DNA of 64,000 bases from Kluyveromyces lactis (Eukaryota > Ascomycota > Saccharomycetes > Saccharomycetales > Saccharomycetaceae), in contig NC_006038.1 of NCBI RefSeq assembly GCF_000002515.2, forward strand, positions 1,256,835-1,320,834, in the 5' to 3' direction. Made by a program: the position numbers and the translations under genes. Below are positions 42,595 to 53,666 of the stretch, one piece after another. Each line of letters starts with the position of its first letter. The first letter of the stretch is position 1. The notes below the pieces were generated by a model that did not search any database, was not told the DNA's origin, and was given only the letters and a program-made list of their open reading frames with translations.

Positions 42595-44265
42595 ATGATA
42601 TCTACTAGAGTTGCAAGCAGATCCGCCAGAATTGCATTTAAAGGTGTCGGCAATGCCGCAAGAATCAACGTTGCAAATCGTTTCTTGAGAACTAAGGCTT
42701 CTCCTTCTGCTCAGAGGAAACCGTCCGAATCTAAGTCGAAATTTAATAAAACTACAAAGGCTTCTCTTCTTACTGGTGCCTCTTCTTTGACCCTTTTTCT
42801 ATCTTACTTTCTTTCTGATAATGATAAAGACGGTGTTTCGGTTAAAGAGGTTAAAATGCACAACAGAATCGATGATTGCTGGATTGTCATCGATAATGAG
42901 GTTTACGATATTACCAAGTTCTTGTCTCAACATCCGGGTGGTGTAGCAAGATTGATGGAGTTTGCTGGTAGGGATGCAACTGAAAGGTTCTACCAGATGC
43001 ATTCTAGTGCGACTCTGGAGAAGATGAAGGAACATTTGGTTTACATTGGTAAATTGAAAGGTGCATTTGATAAAGAGCTCTCTGAAGAAGAGATTAGAAT
43101 CATAGAACACAAGGCCAAGATTCCACCATTGAGAAAAATATTCTGTTTATCTGACTTCGAAGCAGTGGCCAAGCAGGTGTTGCCAAAATCTACGTTCTTT
43201 TACTATGCCACTGGTTCCTCTGATGAATATACTCTTCGTGAAAACCATTATGCCTATAGTAGAGTGTTCTTCAGACCGAAGATCCTGCAAGATATCGAGG
43301 AAGTCGATACCAGTACGAAATTCTTGGGCGCCAAAGTTGACTTACCAATTTACATTACAGCCTTTGCTGGTTCTAGACTTGCCCATCCTATGGGTGAACT
43401 GAACTTGCAATCTGCGGCTTACGATGCTAACGTTATGCAAATGGTGCCAAAACAGAACTCCTACAGCCATGAAGAATTCTTCCCACATGTCCCAGATGAT
43501 CAAAACCAATGGTTGCAATTCCACTTTGACACTCAAGAAGAACTTGATAACTTGGATAAATGGGTCGAAAGAGCAGGCACTCTACCAAGTGCTAAGGGGT
43601 TGTTTTTCAATGTAGATCTTGCAGATATTGGCAACAGAGAAAAGGACTCAAGACAAAGAGCCTCTCAACCTGGTAGTGAATACTTAGATGAAATGACTGA
43701 TAATAAGTTCGGAAGTCATCCAAAGATTACCTGGAGCACCATCGAGAGAGTCATGAAAAACACTCATCTTCCAGTGGCTTTGAAAGGTGTTCAAAGAGGC
43801 GAAGACGTTGTGATCGCTGCTCAAAAGGGGGTGAAAGCTGTCATTTTGTCTAACCACGGTGGTAGACAATTAGACTTTTCCAGACCACCTCTAGAAGTTC
43901 TTGTCGAAGCTAAGCAAATGTTGAAAGAAAAGAACTTAGATGGCAAAATTGAAATCTATCTAGATGGTGGTGTTCGTAGAGGATCAGACATCCTCAAAGC
44001 CCTTTGTCTAGGTGCTACAGGTGTCGGTATGGGACGACCATTCCTTTACGCGATGTCTGGTTATGGGGAGGAAGGTGTTACCCATCTATTCAACATTCTT
44101 CGCACTGAAATTGAGAATAACATGAGACTGTTGGGTGTTGACAAAATCGAGGACCTCGATGAATCATTGGTAGACTTCAGAAGTCTTTCATTCAAGAACC
44201 CTAGGATCAATGATGCACTTTATGACCAAGCATATGAGCCATTGCAATTCCCTGAATTTAAGTAA
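42595..44265 (+). CDS. Flavocytochrome b2-like L-2-hydroxyacid dehydrogenase with altered active site
   Basis: This protein resembles Cyb2 (L-lactate:cytochrome c oxidoreductase of the mitochondrial intermembrane space). Of 556 aa, the N-terminus is a basic presequence followed by a hydrophobic sorting segment at about 57-74. A cytochrome b5 domain (82-155) keeps both heme ligands, His113 (HPGG) and His136 (MHSS). The FMN alpha-hydroxyacid oxidase barrel (about 180-530) keeps Asp341, Arg348, Lys397, His421 and Arg424 (SNHGGRQLD). Three positions differ. The QLY motif holding the active-site Tyr is QFH (308-310). The TVD Thr is Asn339. The barrel serine-rich STLAS loop is replaced by VPKQNS. 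It is therefore probably a diverged Cyb2 paralogue with changed substrate or rate, not the principal Cyb2. Confidence 0.82.
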   Translation: MISTRVASRSARIAFKGVGNAARINVANRFLRTKASPSAQRKPSESKSKFNKTTKASLLTGASSLTLFLSYFLSDNDKDGVSVKEVKMHNRIDDCWIVIDNEVYDITKFLSQHPGGVARLMEFAGRDATERFYQMHSSATLEKMKEHLVYIGKLKGAFDKELSEEEIRIIEHKAKIPPLRKIFCLSDFEAVAKQVLPKSTFFYYATGSSDEYTLRENHYAYSRVFFRPKILQDIEEVDTSTKFLGAKVDLPIYITAFAGSRLAHPMGELNLQSAAYDANVMQMVPKQNSYSHEEFFPHVPDDQNQWLQFHFDTQEELDNLDKWVERAGTLPSAKGLFFNVDLADIGNREKDSRQRASQPGSEYLDEMTDNKFGSHPKITWSTIERVMKNTHLPVALKGVQRGEDVVIAAQKGVKAVILSNHGGRQLDFSRPPLEVLVEAKQMLKEKNLDGKIEIYLDGGVRRGSDILKALCLGATGVGMGRPFLYAMSGYGEEGVTHLFNILRTEIENNMRLLGVDKIEDLDESLVDFRSLSFKNPRINDALYDQAYEPLQFPEFK

Positions 44266-44870
44266 ACTTTACCATTTCATTTTTATCCTTAGCCAGGATT
44301 TTTGTCAAGTGTTATACACCGCTAATTTACATATTTGATATACAGGCCACATAGTGTGTTTAGTTTACCCTTACGAAGGGTAATTTGATAGTATTTATTG
44401 AATAACTGTTAGTTGAACCTCGAATAGAGAGGCACCTGCTTGCTACGGCTAGTAAGTACAATTTCATTGCTTCGGTCATAGCATGTATCGGTGATCTAGT
44501 TCCAAAGACTTTGTTATAGGAAACTTTATCGTTTAGATTACCGACGACTTACTCAATTTGGGTAAACAAGAAGTACTTTTTCCATGATAAGAAAGTCGTA
44601 CATTAAATGCAGCCAAAAAAGGGCATAAGAAAATCCGAACAGATAGACGACTCAATGTATGATCTAGTTTTGTATTTAAATGCTTAAGGTTAGTTGAGCT
44701 TCCATTTTTCCATCTTAGTCTCAATTGACCGATTAATTGTAGTTTGCTTTTGCCAGGTTGCTTGCGAAACTATCTGTTCAAATAAAACATATCATCATAC
44801 CCATTCGACAAAGCGGTGATTGCAGATTGGGAATCAAATTAAGAACACTACAACTAAAAACAACTGAATC
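44266..44870. other. Intergenic region upstream of the RidA-family gene
   Basis: These 605 bp between tandem plus-strand genes contain no supported gene or motif. Confidence 0.4.
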
Positions 44871-45266
44871 ATGGTAAGACGTGTTGAATGGAAGGAAGTC
44901 GGTGTTGAATCTGGACCAACTTTTTTGGCACCTGCATATGTGACCTCAAAAGACACGGAACTTGTTTACACCTCTGGATGTGTTGGTTCGGATTTGCTAA
45001 CTGGGGAAATCCCAGAAGATCTTGAAAAGCAAGTCAGAAATGCCTTAGATAACTTAGGTAGAGTTTTAAAAGCATCTAACTCGAGCTTCGACGACGTCTT
45101 AAAGATTCTACTTTTCGTGGCAGACGGAAGTTACGCAAGTACCGTCAACGCAGTTTACAAGGAATATTTCCCAGAAAGACCAGCCAGAAGTTGCATCGTG
45201 GTCAGCTTTCCTGATCCGACACTAAAAGTAGAACTGGAATGTGTTGCTGCTGTTTCTTCAACTTGA
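44871..45266 (+). CDS. RidA/YjgF/UK114-family protein (Hmf1/Mmf1-like)
   Basis: This small trimeric enzyme family hydrolyses reactive enamine/imine intermediates such as 2-aminoacrylate released by PLP enzymes. The 131-aa protein ends with the family signature RPARSCIVVSFPDPTLKVELECVA, which includes the conserved Arg106 that binds the imine carboxylate and Glu near residue 121. VYTSGCVGSD corresponds to the conserved ysGq strand. It has no mitochondrial presequence, unlike Mmf1, and diverges from both Hmf1 and Mmf1 in the first half, so no symbol is given. A PLP aminotransferase is encoded 7 kb away. Confidence 0.88.
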   Translation: MVRRVEWKEVGVESGPTFLAPAYVTSKDTELVYTSGCVGSDLLTGEIPEDLEKQVRNALDNLGRVLKASNSSFDDVLKILLFVADGSYASTVNAVYKEYFPERPARSCIVVSFPDPTLKVELECVAAVSST

Positions 45267-46154
45267 ATCAAAGACTTTTAGAGCTTCAAACTTGGAAATA
45301 GCTAGATCTATAGAGAATATCTAAAATTAACTACTGATCAAATTGAGAATGTGTTTGCTGATAGTTTTAAACAGAGAGCTGTACAAATCCGAACAGGGAG
45401 CTTGCCTTTTTAGAAGCACTAATCTTCCAGATCATGTGACATGACTGGACGTAAATACCGGAATTTATATCCAGAAGAGGAAAAACATAAACAAACTTTA
45501 CGCGTTTTGAGGTACAACACAATATAGACGCGTCATGTTGACCGACGTGGAATATTCCTTAAGTAGGAAGATCTGCTCGTCGCAAGGCACAATACAGCCT
45601 CAATAATAATGTTGTGCGGTTGTGCCACGAGATTTAGCTAGATATATCTAAGCCTTTGGAGCTCGAGGAGTCCGTAAAGCACCTCAAAATAATAGATATG
45701 AAACAATAAAATTAACTATAAAATACGATCTTTTTCCCAAGATTCTTTGATCTAAAACCTGTGACTAGTCAAAAGTAGTTAACTGTCATTTTCATAGTAA
45801 GTACCCAAGACGCTCAAAACGCTATGTGTTAGGAGTGGGCTAGCAAAATAGCTTAGTGAATGTCACGGTAATAATAAAAAAGCGGATACGGATAAGGCTA
45901 CTGACAAGATGAGAATAACTCCTTCGTGCGTAATAATGGGAGGAATCTCACTTTCGGGTTCGGTTTTATCGCGGACACTTACAGATGTGGATATGTTTTT
46001 TACTTGGGTGGTTCCAAAAGAACAATCATTTTTGATTTACTGCTCTTGCTAACAACTGAGAACAAAACGTAACAGCTTAGCTTATTTCCAACATTTATAT
46101 GCACAGCTTATCTGCATAACACAGAAACTAGACAAAACTGAAATAAAGTTTGAG
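45267..46154. other. Intergenic, no gene seen
   Basis: These 888 bp of AT-rich DNA carry no supported coding region, repeat or RNA gene. Confidence 0.4.
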
Positions 46155-46427
46155 ATGTTGGACAAAAAGGATATGGGATGGGTTTTGTTAGGGAAGGCAC
46201 GTCAACTCTCAACTTTTGAAGCTTTGCAGTATACTGATCGTTATAATGATAGCTGGTGTACGAAATTTGGAATACTAAGAACTAATGTTTACTTAGGTGA
46301 AAAGTTTATAAGGAGGGCACGAAAGACAGTATGGGTTTACTGCCGAACCCCGACGTGGAACTTTGCTTCAGTGATTGATGCCAGAGTTAAGATATTCCTG
46401 GACAAAAGTAATGAGAGAAATAAATGA
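46155..46427 (+). CDS. Hypothetical 90-aa ORF, weak
   Basis: This ATG-started frame of 90 codons sits in an otherwise gene-poor 2-kb stretch. The composition is not extreme (MLDKKDMGWVLLGKARQL...), but I recognise no domain, signal peptide or membrane segment. It may be chance. Confidence 0.2.
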   Translation: MLDKKDMGWVLLGKARQLSTFEALQYTDRYNDSWCTKFGILRTNVYLGEKFIRRARKTVWVYCRTPTWNFASVIDARVKIFLDKSNERNK

Positions 46428-47118
46428 GAATAATAAGGAAAAAAAAAGAATACTGGTTATAAAGTGTCTGTATTTAATATTAGACAACCCACGGGAGGTT
46501 CGTTCCAAAAATTCTGCCACATCTAACCAATCTAACTGCGGAAAATGAAAATGAGATATTAGTGACTAGGGCATTAAAAGAAAGTTGGGCTTGACCCTCT
46601 TGTCATGAAAATTCCGATTAGGACAAGGTATTACAATTCAGAATCAACAATGGGGAGGGGAGTACTTGAACTTTTCCATCTTATCTAATTGTTAAGTTTG
46701 CTTATGCACAACTTTTCATGACATTGAAACCAGACAGGAGTCTCTGTCATTCTGCATTTCTTTTTCTCGATTAGATATACAATCAAAACATATATTCATT
46801 ACTAACAGCATACCAGAAAAAATAGGTATTTTTTCCTATGACGGTTCTTGAACCACTAGCTAAATTTCAAGACAGACGTACAATATTTCAGTTGTCAAGA
46901 CTAAGAAGATATCAAGTAAAAGGAAATAATACTTATTATTCAATGATAAGGTTAATAATTAAAAGGTCAAATCAAAATCAAGTTCTTATTTTATAAAAGC
47001 GTCACTTTTCAACTGTTCTATTTGTACGGAATAAATAATATTAACTAAGAGTGAACTGCCGTTTTCACTCTAGTTTCTCTATAGGAGTGTGCTGCTACTC
47101 CTTTGAGTCGATATCTTT
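46428..47118. other. Intergenic, 3' side of the acid phosphatase gene
   Basis: These 691 bp contain no supported feature beyond AT-rich sequence expected downstream of the phosphatase gene. Confidence 0.35.
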
Positions 47119-48520
47119 TCATAAGAAAAAGGCAGCAATGACACCCAACAAGACGTTACCGGAGAAGGTGCTCATTGATGGAGCACCGGCGGAAGAGCTT
47201 AAAGTTTCAGCAGAAGTGCTGTTGGAAGAAGATGTAGCGGTAGCACTAGTTTCATCAGCACTGTCGGTAGCGGTAGAAATTGGAGAAGGTTTCAGCATCA
47301 GTAACATCTGCAGAAACGGTAGTAGTGGTGGAAGTATAGTAGGATTCAGAGACTTGCTTAGAATATTCATCTTCCCAAGTTTCCTTGATGGAGTCCAAGA
47401 TTGGTTGACCGTTTCTGTTAATAGCAGTAACATTTGGAGCTGGCAATTCAATGTTGTAATCGTTCAAGTAACCAATATAGGTTTCGTTGATCATGTAAGT
47501 GGTGTCAACTTCAACGTTGGTGATGTTGGTAGCGTTAGCAACAATTTCCAAAACATTGGCGTCACCATCGTGTCTACCTAAATGAGGCAAATCCCAGTTG
47601 GCTTCAACACTAGCCAATTGAGAGTAATGGTCATAGAAAGTATCATCCTTGGTACCCTTCAATTCATCTGGGATAACGCCACCCAACAAGATGGAGAAGA
47701 CCTTGTTCTTGATACCATAGGTTTCATTTTCATCGAAGGTCAACAAGACCAAAGTGTCCTCCATGAAGTAATCGTTTTCTAATAATGGAGCCAAGAAGTC
47801 CTTTGACCATTTACCAGCAAATTGGATAGTGGTGTCATGACCATCGTTAGTCATATTTGGAGTAATGAAAGCGTATTGAGGTAACTTTTCGTTTTCTACG
47901 TCATTGTTGAAATCTTCAAAGTTCTTAATGTTAGCCAAACGAGTATCGTTGTTGACAACGTTATCGAACAAAATCAATGGGTTATGTTTTCTGACATAAT
48001 CACTGGCGTATGTCTCTTGGTTAGAGAAGTTCATACCTTGGAAACCAGCATATGGAGAGTGTTCTTGGTATTCAGCCCAAGAGATACCCTTAGTGTCCAA
48101 CAAATCAACGATGTTAGACACATTGGATGGCATAGAAATAAATCTGTCATCATCCAAGGCGAAGTAATCACCACCGACAGAAGCCAAATAGTTTGGTTCT
48201 GAAGGGTGAGTCAAAGCCCAGTAGTTGGTCAAGGTAATACCTTGTTCAGCCAGCCATGAAAGGGATTCATCACCAGCAGCCTTGTCGTAATCGGTGTTTT
48301 CCAAGAAGATAATGAAGAATCTCTTGAAAGCGGCACCTTCGACATCTGAAACCACCTCAGCAACCTCAGTAGCAGAAGCGGCGGATTCAATTTCACTCAA
48401 ACTTGGAGAGATAGTAGAGTAAGTTCTCAACAAAGCGGTGTCAGCAGTGTTAGCACTGACGGTAACGGCATTTAAGGCAAGAGCACCTAATCCGAGAACA
48501 CTAAAATCGGAGAATTTCAT
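47119..48520 (-). CDS. Secreted acid phosphatase (phosphoesterase family) with 3' frameshift before the GPI tail
   Basis: This is a predicted extracellular phosphatase of the phosphoesterase (PF04185-type) family. From the ATG at 48520 it has a signal peptide (1 to about 23), FFIIFLENTDYD (metal site), THPSEPNYLASVGG (catalytic-loop type), TPNMTNDGHDT, LLTFDENE, and many N-glycosylation sequons. The open frame stops at 47255 after 421 aa with an unconvincing end (FSNFYRYRQC). One base over, the sequence from about 47290 down to a stop at 47119 reads PSPISTATDSADETS..., a Ser/Thr-rich spacer ending GNVLLGVIAAFFL, which is a typical GPI signal. A one-base insertion in the AAA/TTT run at 47290-47292 explains this. 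A Pho4-type CACGTG lies about 250 bp upstream. Confidence 0.8.
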
Positions 48521-48769
48521 TTTTTATGTTTAAAACTGGAGTGCTACCTGAGCTTGCGCTGTAATTCTCTGAATCCTTGGCTGGTTTTTTTGATCAATCC
48601 CATATAGCTAACATAATACAAAATTCCAACCTGAATTGACCTTTCAACCATTCGAGAGACTCAATTGACGCCAGATTTATATGTTTCACAAAATCCGATG
48701 AGCTGAAGCTGAAGCTAAAAACAACTATTAGCCGATCCTAAATGCACACATTTAACTGCCGAGGGTTCA

Positions 48770-48775
48770 CACGTG
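48770..48775. promoter_or_regulatory. Pho4-type site CACGTG upstream of the acid phosphatase
   Basis: CACGTG inside CACACGTGTGG, about 250 bp upstream of the phosphatase ATG, matches the high-affinity Pho4 site and would give induction by phosphate starvation. Cbf1 binds the same core, so the factor is not certain. Confidence 0.5.
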
Positions 48776-48819
48776 TGGAAATGATGCCCACATGCGTGCT
48801 GGGAAAACCGAGCCAAACT

Positions 48820-48840
48820 GCATACCGCAAGGCGGTATGC
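48820..48840. repeat. Inverted repeat GCATACCGC / GCGGTATGC
   Basis: Two perfect 9-bp arms are separated by three bases (48829-48831). Outer GAGCC (48810-48814) and GGCTC (48845-48849) extend the symmetry imperfectly. It could be a dimeric regulator site or a hairpin near the LAC12 3' end. Confidence 0.6.
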
Positions 48841-49092
48841 AACCGGCTCAAAGGTCAATACTTTTCCCAATTCAGGCAATTTAAACGTACTTCAATGACA
48901 TACCGGCCCATGTGCTAACGTCTAACAGTAACTGTTAGAATAATCCATTAAGAGTCTAAAGCCTGTGGCTTTTTAATTGATGAATTCCACAAGACTTTTT
49001 GCTGCAATTAGGAGAAGATCAAGCAGAATAAAAAACAAATTATGAAGTACGGAAACTTCTTGCACCTAACAAAATATATTGAAAAGATGGCT

Positions 49093-50856
49093 TTAAACAG
49101 ATTCTGCCTCTGAAAGCTTTTCGACATGATCAGCATCGCTCTTTAGAGGCTCTTGCTCTTTCAAATTTTGAGCATTTGCAACTCTAACGTCATTTCGTTG
49201 GACCAAAGTTGCCCTGACTTGAGCCAAGAATGCTTGATCAACGGATGCCTTTCTTGGGTTTGGAGCTTCAAAGACAACTTCTAATTCTTCTAAGCTTCTA
49301 CCCTTAGTTTCAACGAAGAAGAAGTAGATAACAATAAATTCGAAAATATCGAAGAAAACGTAGAACACATAGAACCAATATTTGATATTCTTCATTGCCT
49401 TTGGAGTAGCAAATTGATTAACAAATTGGGCAACACCAGAAACCACAAAGTTGAGGAGTTGGGCCTTAGATCTCGTCAAGTTTGTAGACACTTCTGTTGA
49501 GTACATGGATTGCATTGGAGTGAAAGCAAAAGAAAAGATACCACCAAAGAGATAAATGAACACCAATGCACCATTGGAAGCACTCTTCTTCTTAGTCTTC
49601 TCATAACGAGCAGTACAGATAGATAGACCTGTCAATGCTAATGCAGCACCTGAGATAGAACCAAGGAAACCTTCCCTTCTACCAATCTTATCAATAAAGA
49701 ATGCACCGCAAATTGAAGAAATCCAAGTGACGATGGAATAAACACCATTCATTAACACATTCAATGAGACACTCTTCATACCAACATTTCTCAACATGGT
49801 AGGCAAATAGTACGAACACACATTGTTACCGGAAAATTGACCGAACCAAGCCATAAGTATAACCAACATTGCTCTGTACCTATCCGATCTCGTTCTGAAT
49901 AAGCTCCTTACATCTAACATTTCTAGAGGGTTTGATAAATCTGTACCATGGAAAGATTCTATTATTTCTGCCATCTCCATATCCAATAATGGATGAGTTC
50001 TATCGCCATTTAAGTGGTATTTGATAATGAATTCACGAGCTTCTTCCTCACGGCCAACACCAACCAACCATCTTGGAGATTCTGGGATTAACCAACCAAA
50101 TATACACACAAGACCTGGGAACATCATTTGTAAGTATAATGGAATCTTAAAAGCCTTGGAGGAGTTAGGGAAGTTTTTGTTGGTACCGTAAGTGCTAAAG
50201 GCAGCAACAATGGAACCGACAGACCAAAGGGTGTTATAAAGACCTGCAACCTTACCTCTTAAGTGAGCTGGAGCCACTTCTGCACAGTATGTTGGAGCTG
50301 CTGCATTAGCGATTGTAGCGAAAAAGGCCACGAACCATCTACCACCAATTAATGCACTCTTTGTTGTTGTTAAAGACGAAATAATAGCACCAATAACAAC
50401 ACCCAGACACCCAATTAAAATAGCAGGTTTTCTACCTTTCCAATCCATAAGAGGAACAAAGAATGCACCGCAAATTTGACCAACGTTGAAAATAGAGAAC
50501 ACTAGACCAGTACCAGAGGATGAGTTAATATCCAAATGGTAGTATTTCAAATATGCATCTTCGGTATAGATAGAACCCATTAAAGCCCCATCATAACCTT
50601 GCATAGTAGCACACAGATATGTTATAAAACATAAACCGTACAATTTGTAATATTGCTTCGACAAGTAACCTGGTAAGAGCACTTCCTCTCTAGCGTCCTC
50701 GATGGGGACACCATTGATTTTCAATCCAGAAGTATTATCATTATCACTGTTCAAGGCTTCCTTGTGATCCCGATCATTGCCCAAAGTGTCTTTATGCTCG
50801 ATAGTATTAATTGGCTTCTTCTGCAGCGAAGATGAGCTGCTCGAATGATCTGCCAT
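49093..50856 (-). CDS. LAC12: Lactose permease Lac12
   Basis: This plasma-membrane lactose (and galactose) proton symporter belongs to the sugar-porter branch of the MFS. The 587-aa protein has about 60 polar N-terminal residues and 12 membrane helices. The sugar-porter signatures are DWKGRKPA (loop 2-3), GGRWFVAFF and [18 protein letters not shown] (helix 4-5), [12 protein letters not shown] after helix 6, DKIGRREGF, and [13 protein letters not shown] after helix 12. The whole sequence agrees with the K. lactis Lac12 I remember. It is divergent from LAC4 over 2.8 kb, so both genes share Lac9 control. In K. lactis only the copy beside LAC4 gives lactose growth. Confidence 0.98.
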
Positions 50857-51184
50857 TTTGAAAACTGATTATCGTCTTGTTTTATTTTTTCGTAATTCTG
50901 TCTTTAATCATTAACACTGACTGAAGGATATAATTATAAGACAACACACAGAGACTTTTGTTTGCTGTTTAGCTTACACTTTCCAGCTATATTGAATAGC
51001 ATATATATGTTCCAGAAGCTACAACCACCTTGAACTACAGCCCAACTCAACATTGAAAGTTACTGCCTTTATATACCTTGATACACCATTTAGACCTCCA
51101 ATTAACCGATTGTCCTTGTCATAATGAGCTAGAGTAGCAAGGTATCAACAACAGTATGGACATCTTATTGTCAACTTTCTAGTA

Positions 51185-51201
51185 CGGAGGGAAGAATCCC
51201 G
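51185..51201. promoter_or_regulatory. Lac9 (KlGal4) site, LAC12-proximal
   Basis: This is a perfect CGG-N11-CCG Gal4-type site, about 330-345 bp upstream of the LAC12 ATG. Lac9 binds such sites and Gal80 inhibits it in the absence of galactose or lactose. Confidence 0.8.
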
Positions 51202-51464
51202 AATATGTTAAATCTGACGCGCGGGTATTGCTAAGTCACGTTGCAGGCCCACGCAGACCCGAGTTTCTTTCTTACAAAAGCGTGTACACACGTAAACGCG
51301 CTCGGTGCACCGAACGGCCAGGGTCGGGGTTCATTCGGTATAGAGCCACGCAGGTAACTTGCCAATTCCAAAAAAAATTAAATGACGATACTAGTAACCA
51401 AAGGAAAGGAACAGATAGATAAAATTCCGAGACTGTCAAATTAGGTTTTTTTCTTTTTTTTTGG

Positions 51465-51481
51465 CGGGAGTCAGTGGGCCG
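51465..51481. promoter_or_regulatory. Lac9 (KlGal4) site, LAC12 side, distal
   Basis: This is a perfect CGG-N11-CCG site, about 610-625 bp upstream of LAC12, directly after a T-rich tract. Confidence 0.78.
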
Positions 51482-52995
51482 AAATATGTTCTTGGCCTAG
51501 AACTTAATCTGGTTTGATCATGCCAATACTTGCCTGAGTGCCCGACTTTTTGCCCACCCTTTTGCCTTCTGTCTATCCTTCAAAACCCACCTGTTTTCCA
51601 GCCGTATCTTCGCTCGCATCTACACATACTGTGCCATATCTTGTGTGTAGCCGGACGTGACTATGACCAAAAACAAACAAGGAGAACTGTTCGCCGATTT
51701 GTAACACTCCTGCATCCATCCAAGTGGGTATGCGCTATGCAATGTTAAGCTAGGTCAGGTCAGACCAGGTCCAAGGACAGCAACTTGACTGTATGCAACC
51801 TTTACCATCTTTGCACAGAACATACTTGTAGCTAGCTAGTTACACTTATGGACCGAAAAGGCACCCCACCATGTCTGTCCGGCTTTAGAGTACGGCCGCA
51901 GACCGCTGATTTGCCTTGCCAAGCAGTAGTCACAATGCATCGCATGAGCACACGGGCACGGGCACGGGCACAGGAACCATTGGCAAAAATACCAGATACA
52001 CTATACCGACGTATATCAAGCCCAAGTTTAAAATTCCTAAATTTCCGCGGGGATCGACTCATAAAATAGTAACCTTCTAATGCGTATCTATTGACTACCA
52101 ACCATTAGTGTGGTTGCAGAAGGCGGAATTCTCCCTTCTTCGAATTCAGCTTGCTTTTTCATTTTTTATTTTCCATTTTTCAGTTTTTGTTTGTGTCGAA
52201 TTTAGCCAGTTGCTTCTCCAAGATGAAAAAAACCCCTGCGCAGTTTCTGTGCTGCAAGATCCTAATCGACTTTTCCACCCCCCACAAAAGTAAATGTTCT
52301 TTTGTTACATTCGCGTGGGTAGCTAGCTCCCCGAATCTTCAAAGGACTTAGGGACTGCACTACATCAGAGTGTGTTCACCTGGTTTGCTGCCTGGTTTGA
52401 AAGAAAAGAGCAGGGAACTCGCGGGTTCCCGGCGAATAATCATGCGATAGTCCTTTGGCCTTCCAAGTCGCATGTAGAGTAGACAACAGACAGGGAGGGC
52501 AGGAAGGATCTTTCACTGAGATCCTGTATCTTGTTGGGTAAGTCGGATGAAAGGGGAATCGTATGAGATTGGAGAGGATGCGGAAGAGGTAACGCCTTTT
52601 GTTAACTTGTTTAATTATTATGGGGCAGGCGAGAGGGGGAGGAATGTATGTGTGTGAGGCGGGCGAGACGGAGCCATCCAGGCCAGGTAGAAATAGAGAA
52701 AGCCGAATGTTAGACAATATGGCAGCGTAGTAGAGTAGGTAGGTAGGCAAGTACTGCTAGCAAAGAGGAGAAGGGTAAGCTCACTCTTCGCATTCCACAC
52801 CGTTAGTGTGTCAGTTTGAACAAAAAAACAATCATCATACCAATTGATGGACTGTGGACTGGCTTTTGGAACGGCTTTTCGGACTGCGATTATTCGTGAG
52901 GAATCAAGGTAGGAATTTGGTCATATTTACGGACAACAGTGGGTGATTCCCATATGGAGTAGGAAAACGAGATCATGGTATCCTCAGATATGTTG

Positions 52996-53012
52996 CGGAA
53001 TTCTGTTCACCG
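52996..53012. promoter_or_regulatory. Lac9 (KlGal4) site, LAC4 side, distal
   Basis: This is a perfect CGG-N11-CCG site starting 671 bp upstream of the LAC4 ATG, agreeing with the position of a characterised LAC4 upstream activating site. Confidence 0.85.
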
Positions 53013-53232
53013 CAAAGTTCAGGGTGCTCTGGTGGGTTTCGGTTGGTCTTTGCTTTGCTTCTCCCTTGTCTTGCATGTTAATAATAGCCTAGCCTGTGAG
53101 CCGAAACTTAGGGTAGGCTTAGTGTTGGAACGTACATATGTATCACGTTGACTTGGTTTAACCAGGCGACCTGGTAGCCAGCCATACCCACACACGTTTT
53201 TTGTATCTTCAGTATAGTTGTGAAAAGTGTAG

Positions 53233-53249
53233 CGGAAATTTGTGGTCCG
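53233..53249. promoter_or_regulatory. Lac9 (KlGal4) site, LAC4-proximal
   Basis: This is a perfect CGG-N11-CCG site starting 434 bp upstream of the LAC4 ATG, agreeing with the position of the second characterised LAC4 activating site. The two LAC4 sites are 237 bp apart. Confidence 0.87.
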
Positions 53250-53666
53250 AGCAACAGCGTCTTTTTCTAGTAGTGCGGTCGGTTACTTGGTTGACATTGG
53301 TATTTGGACTTTGTTGCTACACCATTCACTACTTGAAGTCGAGTGTGAAGGGTATGATTTCTAGTGGTGAACACCTTTAGTTACGTAATGTTTTCATTGC
53401 TGTTTTACTTGAGATTTCGATTGAGAAAAAGGTATTTAATAGCTCGAATCAATGTGTTATCATTGTGAAGATGTTCTTCCCTAACTCGAAAGGTATATGA
53501 GGCTTGTGTTTCTTAGGAGAATTATTATTCTTTTGTTATGTTGCGCTTGTAGTTGGAAAAGGTGAAGAGACAAAAGCGCTTAACACTTGAAATTTAGGAA
53601 AGAGCAGAATTTGGCAAAAAAAATAAAAAAAAAATAAACACACATACTCATCGAGAACTGAAAGAT

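Larger units (their letters stand above)
48521..49092. other. LAC12-phosphatase intergenic region
   Basis: These 572 bp hold the phosphatase promoter with CACGTG at 48770-48775, an inverted repeat at 48820-48840, and the LAC12 3' end. It is a likely place for the left boundary of the transferred LAC block. Confidence 0.5.
50857..53666. promoter_or_regulatory. LAC12-LAC4 divergent promoter region
   Basis: This 2.8-kb region is one of the longest gene-free intervals in the window and regulates both lactose genes. It contains four perfect CGG-N11-CCG sites (annotated singly), two within about 330-630 bp of LAC12 and two within about 420-670 bp of LAC4. A degenerate CGG-N11-CCA at 52660-52676 may be the weak middle site described in the literature. 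GGGCAC (51950-51971) and AGGTC direct repeats are present. A poly-A-rich tract (53613-53640) precedes LAC4. No convincing CDS occurs. Confidence 0.85.
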
